Below, piece after piece: positions 45,884 to 59,158 of a stretch of 64,000 nucleotides of DNA. Below the pieces are notes generated by a model that saw only the letters and a program-made list of their open reading frames with translations, was not told the origin of the DNA and ran no database searches. The position numbers and the translations under genes were made by a program. Where the stretch lies: NCBI RefSeq assembly GCF_023370075.1, contig NZ_CP097149.1, forward strand, positions 1,012,001-1,076,000, in the 5' to 3' direction. Positions within the stretch are counted from its first letter, which is position 1. Each line of letters starts with the position of its first letter. The DNA comes from Deinococcus sp. QL22. GTDB taxonomy: Bacteria; Deinococcota; Deinococci; Deinococcales; Deinococcaceae.

Positions 45884-46960
45884 TCACTGCCCCGCGTTCT
45901 CCTGCTGTACCAGTTCTAACTTCCACGCCTGCTCCTCGTGTATCCAGCCCCGGCACAGGCCGCTTTTGACCTGTGGCGCGTCGGGCAGGGCCGCCGACAG
46001 CTCATCGCCGCCTGTCGGCACGAAGCCGAAGCGCCGCCAGTAATCGCCCGCCTCCTGACTGAACAGATACACGGTATGGTCGCCGCGCAAACTGGCCTGC
46101 GTGAGTGCGCTGCGGACTAGGGCGCGGCCCAATCCCTGAGAACGCGATTCGGGCAGCACGGCAGTGGAGCGGATCAGGCACACGCCCTGCCCATGCTCCA
46201 GGCCGATGCAGCCACCGGGAACGCCGTTCAGGTCGGCAATCCAGTAGGTGCTGCCTTCCGGTGTGAGGCTGGATGTGTGCAGGCCGCAGCGGGTCAGCAA
46301 GTCCAGAATCACGGAAAAATCGGCGGGCAGGGCTTCGCGCAACTTCACGTGCTGCTGGGTCAGGAGAAGTACGGCGGGGGTGGGAGTCAGTTCAGTGGCA
46401 GTCATGGGCACTCCTTCAGGTTCAGAGATGGGCACGGGGGCGGCGGGGGCAGATGCTTCGGCTAAACCTCGTCGTCGCTCCTGCTCCTGTGCTTGGCTCG
46501 CCACCTGCCGGAAAAACCAGCGCAGGCCCACGCCCGCCGCCGCGTCGGTATTCCAGCGGGGAATGACGTGCAGGTGTACGTGCGGGATGTGTTGCCCACC
46601 CGCCGGGTTCACGTTCCAGCCGACTGTGTAGCCGTCGGGCTGTACGGTGGCATCCAGATGCGCTTTCACTTTGGCAAGAAGTTCGTGTGTAGCAGCGGCT
46701 TCTTTTGGCGTGAGATCGAATACGGTGGCACACGGGCGCTTGGTCACGATCAGGCCGGAATACAGCAAGCCCTCGGCGTATTGGGGTTGGAGTTGGCTGT
46801 ACACGCAGAGTTCGTTTTGGAGGGTGAATCCATCACCAGACAGGCGGCCATCTGCGGTAGGCAAGAGCGGATTCTTCGCCGGGTTCGCCAAATGTTGCGC
46901 CCATTCCTGCTGGCGTTTGGTCAGCAACGTGCCGTCCAACCTCACCGTCACATCCATCAT
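45884..46960 (-). CDS. HIT-domain/GNAT fusion protein
   Basis: 358 residues. Residues 1-~170 are a HIT-superfamily nucleotide hydrolase/phosphorylase-like domain with HIPHVHLHVIPR (residues 124-135; the H-x-H-x-H motif) and YTVGWNVNPAGGQ before it. After an Ala/Pro/Glu linker, residues ~186-358 are a GNAT domain (LPESRSQGLGRALVRSALTQ). AAGGAG stands before an internal ATG at 46405, so the GNAT domain could also be made alone. The first ATG overlaps the argH stop (TGATG). Confidence 0.8.
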   Translation of the reverse strand: MMDVTVRLDGTLLTKRQQEWAQHLANPAKNPLLPTADGRLSGDGFTLQNELCVYSQLQPQYAEGLLYSGLIVTKRPCATVFDLTPKEAAATHELLAKVKAHLDATVQPDGYTVGWNVNPAGGQHIPHVHLHVIPRWNTDAAAGVGLRWFFRQVASQAQEQERRRGLAEASAPAAPVPISEPEGVPMTATELTPTPAVLLLTQQHVKLREALPADFSVILDLLTRCGLHTSSLTPEGSTYWIADLNGVPGGCIGLEHGQGVCLIRSTAVLPESRSQGLGRALVRSALTQASLRGDHTVYLFSQEAGDYWRRFGFVPTGGDELSAALPDAPQVKSGLCRGWIHEEQAWKLELVQQENAGQ

Positions 46961-48360
46961 CAGCCCTCTAACTTCTTCTTGGCATCGGCTATCGCTTCCC
47001 GCACCCGCTGGGGGGCAGTGCCGCCGTAGCTGGCGCGGTTTTTCACGCTTTCTTCTACGGTCAGATTCTGGGCAACTTCGGCATTCAGCAGCGGGTGGGC
47101 GGCCTTCAATTCAGCGTCAGTCAGTTCCCAGAGTTGGCGATTTGAGCGGGAAGCAGTGCCTACCAACCCGCCCACCACCTCATGTGCCTCGCGGAAGGGG
47201 ACGCCCTGCCGGGCCAGATAGTCGGCCACATCGGTTGCCGTACTGTAGCCCCGTGCTGCAGCCGCCTTAGTTTTTTCAGCGTGCCAGACGGTCTTGGGCA
47301 TCATATCGGCATACAGGCGCAGCACGATGCTGAGGGTGTCGTAGCTGTCAAAGACGCCCTCCTTGTCTTCCTGCAAATCCTTGTTGTAGGCCAGCGGCGT
47401 GCCTTTCACCACCGTCAGCAGGCCCATCAGGTTGCCGAACACGCGCCCCGCCTTGCCGCGTGCCAACTCGGACACATCCGGGTTTTTCTTCTGGGGCATG
47501 ATGCTGCTGCCCGTGGTGTGGGAATCGGGCAGTGTAATAAAGCCGAATTCAAAGGTGGAATAGAGGATCAACTCTTCCGACAGGCGCGACAGATGGGCGC
47601 TGAGAATGGCGCAGGCGCTGAGGAATTCCAGCGCGAAATCTCGGCTGCCCACGCCGTCCAGAGAGTTGGCGGTGGGACGGGCAAACCCGAGGGCGGCGGC
47701 GGTAGCGTGGCGGTCAATCGGCCAGGGCGTGCCTGCCAGCGCCGAACTGCCCAGCGGGGATTCGTCCATGCGCTCGGCAGCGTCGCGCAGTCGCCCTTCA
47801 TCGCGCTCCAGCATCGCCACATACGCCATAAACCAGTGCGCCAGCAAGATCGGTTGAGCCACCTGCAAATGCGTGTAGCCGGGCAAAATTACCCCAGCTT
47901 CCAGATGCTTGTCGGCCTCGGCAAGCATCACGGCCCGCAGCGCCCGCGTTTTTTCGGCCAAGTCCAGCGCCGCCTCTTTGGTAAACAGCCGGAAATCCAC
48001 CGCCACCTGATCGTTGCGGCTGCGGGCGGTGTGCAGCTTGCCTGCCACCGGGCCAATCCGGTCACGCAGCGCGGCTTCCACGTTCATATGCACGTCTTCG
48101 CGGTCAAGTCGCCATTCAAAATTCCCGGTGCGAATGTCGGCCAGCACAGTATTCAGGCCGTTCGTAATCTGCGCGACTTCCGTGTCGTCCAGAATGCCCA
48201 CGCTGCCCAGCATCGCCACATGCGCCAGCGATCCGCGAATATCCTGCTCGGCCAGGCGCTGATCGAAGCCGACAGAGGCGTTGAACAGCTCCACGAGGTC
48301 ATCGGTGGCTTCGGCAAAACGGCCACCCCAGAGCTTTTTTGATTGGGTTGAATTGGTCAT
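46960..48360 (-). CDS. argH: Argininosuccinate lyase
   Basis: 466 residues, normal length. The signature loop is TTGSSIMPQKKNPDVSELAR; HTARSRNDQVAVDFRLFTKE and YTHLQVAQPILLAHWF are also diagnostic. It splits argininosuccinate into arginine and fumarate as a cytosolic homotetramer. It overlaps the downstream HIT-GNAT gene by 1 base and the upstream GNAT gene by 4, so translation is coupled through the cluster. Confidence 0.97.
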   Translation of the reverse strand: MTNSTQSKKLWGGRFAEATDDLVELFNASVGFDQRLAEQDIRGSLAHVAMLGSVGILDDTEVAQITNGLNTVLADIRTGNFEWRLDREDVHMNVEAALRDRIGPVAGKLHTARSRNDQVAVDFRLFTKEAALDLAEKTRALRAVMLAEADKHLEAGVILPGYTHLQVAQPILLAHWFMAYVAMLERDEGRLRDAAERMDESPLGSSALAGTPWPIDRHATAAALGFARPTANSLDGVGSRDFALEFLSACAILSAHLSRLSEELILYSTFEFGFITLPDSHTTGSSIMPQKKNPDVSELARGKAGRVFGNLMGLLTVVKGTPLAYNKDLQEDKEGVFDSYDTLSIVLRLYADMMPKTVWHAEKTKAAAARGYSTATDVADYLARQGVPFREAHEVVGGLVGTASRSNRQLWELTDAELKAAHPLLNAEVAQNLTVEESVKNRASYGGTAPQRVREAIADAKKKLEG

Positions 48361-48848
48361 AAAAGAACCTCTGTTGTTATAGGCATCACTGCTTTCACCA
48401 ACACCACGGGCGCAGGACTCTGCGGGCTGGCATGTGCGTACACCGCCGCCGAATCCTGCCTGTATCCCAGCCGTTCGTAAAAAGGGATAACATCTAAATT
48501 GAATTGCGAGACGGCCAGCAGCACACGCCCGTAACCTTGCTGGACGGCCAACTCTTCCACCGCCTGCACCAGCGCCGCGCCGATGCCATGACCGCGTGCT
48601 TGGGGCAACGTGGCGAGTTTATTCAGTGTCAGGGTGTGCGAACCATCGGGGCGGAAGCCGACGCAGCCCACCGCTTCCGCGCCTGCCCAAGCCAATAACC
48701 CGCCTGCGCCAACGCCGAACAGGGAGTGCTCCAGATCGGCAACGGTGGTACGGCTCCAACTCGAACGGGCATCCATGCCCGCCGCCATCATCACGGTATG
48801 AAACGTCGGCACTTCGGCGCGGGTGACCTGGCGCAGGGTGTATGTCAT
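48357..48848 (-). CDS. GNAT-family N-acetyltransferase
   Basis: 163 residues. The CoA loop is LATLPQARGHGIGAALVQAV, preceded by VGCVGFRPDGSHTLTLNKL and followed by VIPFYERLGYRQDSAAVYAH. It overlaps argH (ATGA) and the next GNAT by 4 bases each, so it is inside the argG-argH operon. Substrate unknown. Confidence 0.85.
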   Translation of the reverse strand: MTYTLRQVTRAEVPTFHTVMMAAGMDARSSWSRTTVADLEHSLFGVGAGGLLAWAGAEAVGCVGFRPDGSHTLTLNKLATLPQARGHGIGAALVQAVEELAVQQGYGRVLLAVSQFNLDVIPFYERLGYRQDSAAVYAHASPQSPAPVVLVKAVMPITTEVLL

Positions 48849-49315
48849 GCCTCAGCCTCCAACACGATCCGCATTTCGTTGGTGGCCGTAAAGCCCAGCT
48901 TCTCGTAGAGAGGCCGCCCAAACTCGCTGGCATGCAGGCTCATGATGCGGATGCCGCGCCGCCGCGTTTCCTCCAGGGCCATCCGGGTCAACCGTTGCGC
49001 CAGGCCCAGGCCCCGGTGCTGAGGGTGCGTGTACACGTTCAGCAGATAACTGCGGAGCGGTTGCGGATCAATGAAGTGCGGCGGCCAGTCGAGAATCATC
49101 AGGCCCGCGCCTGCCACAGCCACACCGTCATGTTCTACGATCCAGCCCAGATAGGTGCCTGCCGAAAGCCGCGCCTCCACCCAAGGCGCAAACTGCGCGG
49201 TGTCTTCGCTGTATTCCACGTTCATATCAGCAAACATGGCTGCCCGCTGGGCCGCGATCAGGGCGGCGTCGGCAGGGACAGCCGGGCGCAATACGTATCC
49301 AACAGGCAAGGTCAT
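48845..49315 (-). CDS. GNAT-family N-acetyltransferase
   Basis: 156 residues. The loop reads VYTHPQHRGLGLAQRLTRMA, with SEFGRPLYEKLGFTATNEMR at the end. It overlaps its neighbours by 4 bases on both sides. Its N-terminus (LRPAVPADAALIAAQRAAMF) differs from that of the 48357 gene, so they are not recent duplicates. Confidence 0.85.
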   Translation of the reverse strand: MTLPVGYVLRPAVPADAALIAAQRAAMFADMNVEYSEDTAQFAPWVEARLSAGTYLGWIVEHDGVAVAGAGLMILDWPPHFIDPQPLRSYLLNVYTHPQHRGLGLAQRLTRMALEETRRRGIRIMSLHASEFGRPLYEKLGFTATNEMRIVLEAEA

Positions 49316-49749
49316 CCGCCCGTGCGCTCCCAGATTTGATTCAGGTGATGCACCTGATGGGCCACGAAATCCTCAGTCAAGAAGCCCAGCGTGACGGCCT
49401 CTCCCCCACCCACACGCAGGGTATGGGCCAGCGAAGGCGGCGGCAGATGCGCGATGACGTGCGCCAACTGGAGGTGATAGGCCGCCCACAGGGACACCAG
49501 ATCGGCCCAGGCCCGCGCCCCGTAAGCGCCCGCCGTCACCCAGTCGTTCTGGGCGTAACCGGGCAACTCCAGGCCGTCCTGCACGCTGGCCCGCACAAAA
49601 CGGGCGTGGTTGTTCACGCCGCTGTCGATCAGGTGGCCCAGCACTTCTTTGGCGCTCCACACGTCGGGCATAGCTTTGGCGCTGGCCTGCGCGTCGGTCA
49701 GGGCTTGCAGGCGGGGCAGGGTGTGGGCCACCAGATCAGTCAGGATCAT
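49312..49749 (-). CDS. DinB-like four-helix protein
   Basis: 145 residues. Candidate metal ligands are His in LGHLIDSGVNNHARFV and the pair in DFVAHQVHHLNQIWERTG, the DinB/YfiT-like pattern. Some members of this superfamily are thiol-dependent transferases; others have no known function. It starts 3 bases after the argG stop and overlaps the next GNAT by 4 bases. Confidence 0.82.
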   Translation of the reverse strand: MILTDLVAHTLPRLQALTDAQASAKAMPDVWSAKEVLGHLIDSGVNNHARFVRASVQDGLELPGYAQNDWVTAGAYGARAWADLVSLWAAYHLQLAHVIAHLPPPSLAHTLRVGGGEAVTLGFLTEDFVAHQVHHLNQIWERTGG

Positions 49750-49752
49750 GGG

Positions 49753-50997
<1,245 letters not shown>

Positions 50998-51060
50998 GGC
51001 TTATTGTCTCCGGTTTGGGGCAGGGCGGGGGCGAAGTTGATTGAGCGGGCAACACGACAA

Positions 51061-51107
51061 CCCCGGCGCAGCGCGTCCGGCCAATCCTAGATTCAGGAAG
51101 GCCGGGG
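51061..51107 (-). promoter_or_regulatory. Alternative hairpins in the argG leader
   Basis: On the minus strand, GCCCCGGCC can pair with the nearby GGCCGG (51077-51082) or the distal GCCGGGG (51061-51067), two exclusive stems before argG. This could be an attenuator-like switch. No U-run follows. Confidence 0.35.
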
Positions 51108-51146
51108 CTTTAGCGTCGGGGGGAAAGGAAGGTCATAGCGTATGGT

Positions 51147-51165
51147 TATGCGCGTTTAACGCATA
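51147..51165. promoter_or_regulatory. Palindrome upstream of argG
   Basis: TATGCG, seven bases, CGCATA: a possible operator about 150 bases before the argG start. It does not match the enteric ARG box closely. Confidence 0.3.
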
Positions 51166-51225
51166 GGTATGCAGAGGGTAGCAGGCGCAGGGGGAGGGGT
51201 CAAGCCACAGGACGGGGTGAAAATT

Positions 51226-51252
51226 AAAAAGACCGCACGGGGCGGCCTCTTT
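51226..51252 (-). terminator. Terminator of the 51271 gene
   Basis: On the minus strand AAAGAGGCCGC pairs with GCGGTCTTT around CCCGT, followed by TTTTAA. It lies 19 bases past the stop. Confidence 0.7.
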
Positions 51253-51270
51253 GGGGAAGGAAGGACTGAC

Positions 51271-51759
51271 TTAGCGGAGCTTATAGTTTGCGCCCAGGCG
51301 GATGCCGAAACCCAGGCCGATACTCGCCCCGCCGCCGCCCAAGATCACGCGGGGGCCAGCCGAAGCCTCTGCAAAGGCGCTCCACCGATCGGTAAAAGCG
51401 TAGTTTGCACCGCCCAGGACGTTGGGATACAGAGAAACAGCAGCGGCAGAAGCGCTGCCGTTGGTGGCGAGAGCTGCGCCCAGGCCCAGGCCGCCGCCGT
51501 AGTAGGGCTGGAATGCGCCCGTCGTCAGGGGGGCGGTGTGACGCAAGTAAGACAGGTCGCCGGACAAGGCAATAGCACCGCTGGAACCGAACAGGCCGAT
51601 CAGAGGCAGGCCCACGCCCACACGGTAAGAATCGGTGGCGTTGATGTCGCGCTCGTATTGGCCGCCCACGAAAAAGAACCCGATTTTTTCGGCGGCGCTG
51701 GCGTGAGAGGCCGCAGACAAGGCAGCGAGGATAGACAAGCTCAAGAGTGTTTTGTTCAC
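51271..51759 (-). CDS. Exported barrel-like protein
   Basis: 162 residues starting at GTG 51759; TAGAGT 6 bases upstream fits a leaderless start. Signal peptide LLSLSILAALSAASHASA. The mature part alternates small and aromatic residues (QPYYGGGLGLGAALATNG, WSAFAEASAGPRVILGGGG) and ends GFGIRLGANYKLR, like short beta-barrels of the envelope. Paralogue of 51897-52367 (shared EGSAGPR/EASAGPR, GIGFGFGARVGLNYQL/GLGFGIRLGANYKL). Function unknown. Confidence 0.78.
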   Translation of the reverse strand: MNKTLLSLSILAALSAASHASAAEKIGFFFVGGQYERDINATDSYRVGVGLPLIGLFGSSGAIALSGDLSYLRHTAPLTTGAFQPYYGGGLGLGAALATNGSASAAAVSLYPNVLGGANYAFTDRWSAFAEASAGPRVILGGGGASIGLGFGIRLGANYKLR

Positions 51760-51849
51760 TGGGGCACTCTAACGGCCTTCATAAAAAAAGGTGAGAAGAC
51801 ATTGAGCATCGGGTTGATGACCTGTCTAGATCCTTGGCTCAAAAGCAGC

Positions 51850-51879
51850 AAAAAAACCGCCCCACGAAGCAGGGCGGCC
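51850..51879 (-). terminator. Terminator of the 51897 gene
   Basis: CCGCCC and GGGCGG around an 9-base loop with a run of seven U on the minus strand, 18 bases past the stop. Confidence 0.85.
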
Positions 51880-51896
51880 AGATCAGAATCTAAGAC

Positions 51897-52367
51897 TCAG
51901 GGCAACTGGTAGTTCAGGCCAACGCGTGCGCCGAAGCCGAAGCCGATGCCCGTGCCGCCGCTCGAGATCGTGACGCGGGGGCCAGCCGAGCCCTCCACGA
52001 AGATCGAGATGGGGTCAGCGACCTGGAATTTCAGGCCGAGGATGCCGTTGGGGTAGACCGACACCCCGGTAGGGCTGCCCAAGGAGACATACGCGCCGAG
52101 GCCGAGGCCGTAGTAAGGGCTGAGGCCGCCCAAGTCCTGACCAGTGATGTCGTTCAGGTAAGCCACGTCGCCGCCGATAGCGAGTGCGCCACCCTGAAAC
52201 AGGTTCACGGCGTCGAGGTTCAGGCCGTACCGAACCGCCGAGGTCGCGTCGAGGTCGTTCTGGAGGTGAACCGTCAGGCCTGTGCCGATGGAGCCACCAA
52301 CATACGTGGCTGCCGAGGCAGAGGAGGCGGCAGCGAGGAGAGCAAGTCCGATCAGAGCCTTCTTCAT
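51897..52367 (-). CDS. Exported barrel-like protein, paralogue of 51271-51759
   Basis: 156 residues. TACACT lies 8 bases before the ATG at 52367 (leaderless). The signal peptide is MKKALIGLALLAAASSASA. The mature protein has strand-like repeats (GGALAIGGDVAYLNDITGQD, LSPYYGLGLGAYVSLGSP) and ends with the same motif as its neighbour. Each copy has its own terminator, so they are separate units from a tandem duplication. Envelope location is inferred. Confidence 0.78.
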   Translation of the reverse strand: MKKALIGLALLAAASSASAATYVGGSIGTGLTVHLQNDLDATSAVRYGLNLDAVNLFQGGALAIGGDVAYLNDITGQDLGGLSPYYGLGLGAYVSLGSPTGVSVYPNGILGLKFQVADPISIFVEGSAGPRVTISSGGTGIGFGFGARVGLNYQLP

Positions 52368-52457
52368 AAACGCAAGTGTAACGACGCTCGCCATGTTGTG
52401 AAAGCCGGGAACCTTTAAGAAGCCTGTACATTCTGGTGGCCAGGTGGGGTGGGACAG

Positions 52458-53588
52458 TTAGGCAGGGGTCTGCACGGCGTACTTGCCCAGGCTGTCCAGC
52501 GCCCGCTCTATTTCGGCCTGAGACTTGCAGAAGGCGAGGCGCAACAGACCCTCTGGCGCGGCGTGCTGGGCATAAAAGGCCGCGCCGGGAATAACGGCCA
52601 CGCCTGCTTCTTTCACCAATGTTTCGGCTGTCCAGTGGGAATGCCGGGCCGTAAGAAAGTACGTACCACTGGGCAAAAATACGGTAGCCCCTAATTCCCG
52701 CAGCCCGGAGGCCAGCAGGTTCATGCGCTGGCCGTACCCTGCCCGCAGCCCTGCATAAAACCCCGACTCGCGGGCCACCGGAAGCGCCGCCGCCACCGCC
52801 ACCTGAAACGGCGTGGGCGCACAAAACGACCCATTTTGGCGAATGGCCGACAGCAGAGACGCAAGCCCCGGCGGGCAGGCGATCCAGCCCACGCGCCAGC
52901 CTGTCGCTTCCAGGCGTTTGCCCGCGCTGCCTACCGTAAAGGTGCGTTCGGGGGCCAAGTCACGGAAAGACGTGGGCTTGTCTCCGAAATACAGTTCGTC
53001 GTAGACCTCATCGCTGATGATCCAGAGGTCGTGGGCGCGGGCGAGGGCCACCAGTTCGGCGCATTCGGCAGGGCTGAAGACCGTGCCAGTGGGATTGAAC
53101 GGACTGTTCAGCAGCAGCGCCCGCGTATTGGGCGTCACGGCGGCTTTGAGGGCGTCCAGATCCAGCGTCCAGCCGGACACATCGTCCAGGCGCATGGGAA
53201 CCGTGACGGGCGTGGCTCCTGACAACCGCGCCTGAGGCAGATACACGTCGAACACCGGCTCCAGCATCAGCACCTCATTGCCGGGGCCATACAGCGACAG
53301 GGCCAGCACATTCAGCGCCTCGGTTGCGCCCGAAGTCACCACCACGTCTGCACCATCTATGCCCAAATCGGCCCCAATCGCACCCCGCAAAATGGGCAAA
53401 CCTGCCGGGGGCGCGTACTGATCCCAGCGGCCCAGTGCGCCCCGCGCCGCGTCCAGCAGGAAGGGCGGGGGCGCGTCGGAGGGGAAGCCCTGCCCCAGGT
53501 TCACCGCGCCGTAGTGCAGGGCGAGGCGGCTCATCTGAGAGAAGATACTCTCCGAAGAATTGCGGGCGCGGGGCAAGAGTTCGGGCAT
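52458..53588 (-). CDS. PLP-dependent class I/II aminotransferase
   Basis: 376 residues. Substrate/PLP contacts: VVVTSGATEALNVLALSLYG, LLLNSPFNPTGTVFSPAECA, WIISDEVYDELYFGD and the Schiff-base Lys in TFTVGSAGKRLEATGWRVGW. NLGQGFPSDAPPPFL is close to kynurenine/methionine-type aminotransferases of fold type I. Cytosolic. Exact amino donor not determined. Divergent from the LysE gene. Confidence 0.88.
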   Translation of the reverse strand: MPELLPRARNSSESIFSQMSRLALHYGAVNLGQGFPSDAPPPFLLDAARGALGRWDQYAPPAGLPILRGAIGADLGIDGADVVVTSGATEALNVLALSLYGPGNEVLMLEPVFDVYLPQARLSGATPVTVPMRLDDVSGWTLDLDALKAAVTPNTRALLLNSPFNPTGTVFSPAECAELVALARAHDLWIISDEVYDELYFGDKPTSFRDLAPERTFTVGSAGKRLEATGWRVGWIACPPGLASLLSAIRQNGSFCAPTPFQVAVAAALPVARESGFYAGLRAGYGQRMNLLASGLRELGATVFLPSGTYFLTARHSHWTAETLVKEAGVAVIPGAAFYAQHAAPEGLLRLAFCKSQAEIERALDSLGKYAVQTPA

Positions 53589-53682
53589 ACGTGCAGTCTG
53601 GGCGCAAGTGGGGCGCGGGGAGCCGGGTAGTTCAGACAAGGGGGAGAAAACCGAGTTGTAGCGGTCAGCTATCTTGGATGAC

Positions 53683-54297
53683 GTGCCTCCCTTCCTGCGC
53701 GGTCTGACCCTCGGTCTCTCCCTGATTGTGGCGATTGGGCCGCAAAACGCCTTTGTGCTCAGGCAAGGCCTGACGCGGCAACATGGGCTTTTGGCCGCCT
53801 TCGTGTGTGCGCTGGCCGATTCGCTGTTGATCACGTTGGGGGTGCTGGGCGTCGGTGCATTCTTGGCCCGCAGTCCGGCCCTGACGTTGGTAGGCACGCT
53901 GGCGGGCGCGGCCTTTTTGCTGTGGTACGGCTGGCGCTCCTTTCTGTCGGCGCGGAAGCCAGTCGCCCTCGAAACGGCAGGACAGGCGCAGCAGTCGCCC
54001 CGCGCCGTGTTGGCCACTGCTCTTGCCTTCAGCTTCCTCAATCCTCACGTGTTCCTCGACACCCTCGTGCTGATCGGCGGAGCCAGCGCGGGCCTCAGCG
54101 ACAGCGGGCGCATGGGCTTTTTGGGCGGCACCCTGTTGGCGTCGTGGCTGTGGTTTTTCGGGTTGGCACTGGCCGGGCGGCAACTCGCCCCCGTCATGAA
54201 CAACCCGCGTGCATGGCAGGTCTTGGACGTGCTGATAGGCGTGATGATGTGGGCCATAGCGGCGGGGCTGGTATGGGGGGCCGTGCAGGGGAAGTAA
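53683..54297 (+). CDS. LysE/ArgO-family amino-acid exporter
   Basis: 204 residues with about six membrane spans. The family signature is LGLSLIVAIGPQNAFVLRQG near the start; SFLNPHVFLDTLVLIGG is also conserved. It exports basic amino acids such as lysine or arginine. I choose GTG at 53683 because TATCTT lies 7 bases upstream (leaderless) and the start then matches the family; a TTG 9 bases earlier overlaps that box. Its location near the arginine cluster fits arginine export, an inference. Confidence 0.85.
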   Translation: MPPFLRGLTLGLSLIVAIGPQNAFVLRQGLTRQHGLLAAFVCALADSLLITLGVLGVGAFLARSPALTLVGTLAGAAFLLWYGWRSFLSARKPVALETAGQAQQSPRAVLATALAFSFLNPHVFLDTLVLIGGASAGLSDSGRMGFLGGTLLASWLWFFGLALAGRQLAPVMNNPRAWQVLDVLIGVMMWAIAAGLVWGAVQGK

Positions 54298-54328
54298 GTG
54301 TGATGCGCCAGCACTCCAAGTTACTCTG

Positions 54329-54370
54329 ACTCGTTCTAGCCGATTCGTTCTAGCCAGTTCGTTTTATCCG
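54329..54370. repeat. Three-copy 14-bp tandem repeat
   Basis: Near-identical units ACTCGTTCTAGCCG, ATTCGTTCTAGCCA and GTTCGTTTTATCCG between the LysE gene and the GGDEF relic. Confidence 0.55.
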
Positions 54371-55385
54371 CTCTCTTCAGCGGCCACGGCAACGCGGTTA
54401 CAGGCCCCGAATTTGGCCTGATACATCAATTGATCTGCCCGTTTAGGGTCTGCGCGGCGGGTTCTTCTGGCAACCGCACCGCAGCCCCAATACTGACCGT
54501 AATGGGCAGGCCATTGGGATAGAGCCGCTGAAGACCCGCCCGCAGTTGCTCGGCCCACACCGCCACGCCTTCATCGGGGGAGTGCCGCAGAACCAGAAGT
54601 TCTTCGCCCCTCAGCGCCCGACCTGAATACTCTGGTGGTTGGACGCAGGGGCGCTCGTCAGGCTCGCCAGATACTCTCCGAGCCCCTGTAATACCGCGTC
54701 ACCCTGCTCGTGCCCGTAGGTATCGTTGATGGATTTGAAATGGTCGATATCCAGCAGGGCCATCAGCGCAACTCCCTGTTCGAGCTGCAACATCAGACCC
54801 CGGCGGCTCAGAGTACCTGTGAGCGGATCCGTTTCGGCCAATTGTGCACCGACTGGGTCGCCTGTTCGGCCAGCATCACTACCCGTTGATACTCTCCCAC
54901 CAACATCAGCGGGATCAGGGTCGTCAGGGTGGCCAGTTCGGTCACGAGGAGGGCGGAATGAATCTCACTTCACGGAAAGCGGGAGAGCAGCAGCCAAGTC
55001 AGCAGGATATGCAGAGAAAAGGGATGGCGAGCAGGGAAGGGAGCGCCCGCTACAGCACCATCAGGCTGAGCATTACGGCCCCCAGCAAAAACACTGGGCC
55101 GGGCGTGATCAAGAACTCACAGCTGGGCAACACAGCAAGGATGAGGTACAGAGAGTCCCACAAGATCGTGTACGCAAAGACCCCTGTGACCATCAGCGGT
55201 TCAATCAGCCGAACCCAGTTAGGCCAGTGCAAACAGAGCAGGGCGATCAGCGCCACCAGGAAGCCGAAGGCATTGATAAACAGCTGAATCTCGGAGATGC
55301 GCGGATCTATCTGCGGCAAAAAGGCCGTGATCACCAGCATCAGCAACGACATCAGCAGACACGCAGTGAATGCGCCGCTTAGCAC
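54364..55385 (-). pseudogene. Membrane-bound diguanylate cyclase, degraded
   Basis: The 5' part (55385 to 55050) encodes several membrane helices (FTACLLMSLLMLVITAFLPQ, FLVALIALLCLHWPNWVRLI) and ends at a stop. Further pieces in other frames give [20 protein letters not shown], then [19 protein letters not shown] and [20 protein letters not shown] of a GGDEF domain. The active-site region survives only as [11 protein letters not shown] in another frame, and the end ADQLMYQAKFGACNRVAV in yet another. Several frameshifts and stops rule out cyclic di-GMP synthesis. Confidence 0.7.
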
Positions 55386-55665
55386 TGTGAAGTTGCGGGG
55401 TATCTTTTCACTGTCGCCGAAGGGACGACTATTCTGCGAGCCAGACGAGTACGCTCCCGGTTCTTCTCACTCACCCACCTTTCTGTGCCTCAGCCGTGTA
55501 GGGCCTGAGTCGTAGGGAGCCGTGCCAACGCTTGTGCTCAATTTCCGATTTCAGCCTTCATTATATGACCGAGCTAACAGTGCGGAGGAATACTTGCCCG
55601 CTGCATAACCTTGCATGCTGCTCCCATCCGCTCTGCCCTCAACCATGCCATACTCTTTCTCTGGA
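55386..55665. other. Intergenic region upstream of carB
   Basis: No gene is supported. TACTCT at 55651-55656, 9 bases before the carB ATG, is the likely -10 box of a leaderless message. Confidence 0.5.
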
Positions 55666-58752
<3,087 letters not shown>

Positions 58753-58763
58753 CTCCGCAACTT

Positions 58764-59158
58764 GCATGACACCGAAGATCGGCAGTATTGGTTCAAGCTG
58801 GGTCTGGAGAAAGAGCACGCCTTCGTGACCCACTTGGCCCCACGACTGGGCCTCGATCTCCAGATCAATCCAGCCAAATTGGACAACCCCAAAGCCATCG
58901 ATTTTGTCTATGGGGCCACAAGGAATCAGCCGCTGCCCGCCGACCTGAAGACCCAGAACACGCCTTTTTTTACAGCGGGGCGCAAGGGCAAGAATCCGGG
59001 CCGCACAGTCACATTCAATCTCAAAGACCTGCTGCACTACGAGCGGCTTTACCCAGAGGCTGTGATCTTTTTTCATGTGCACTGGACGACGCTGAGCCAG
59101 AGCTTTGGCGGGCAAACCTACACCGTGCTACCCCTGAACGGGGTGTGGCGGGCCACCG
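58764..59158 (+). pseudogene. Type II restriction endonuclease relic (N-terminal part)
   Basis: The frame opens MHDTEDRQYWFKLGLEKEHA and continues IDFVYGATRNQPLPADLKTQ, which reads as a PD-(D/E)xK-like pair (Asp in IDFVY, DLK in ADLKT), then HYERLYPEAVIFFHVHW. Homology-like coding character ends at LPLNGVWRATV, where methyltransferase motif IV begins in another frame. The codons after that, to 59388, are shadow translation of the methyltransferase. So the endonuclease has lost its C-terminus. Assignment as an endonuclease rests on the motif pair and on the adjacent methyltransferase. Confidence 0.5.
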
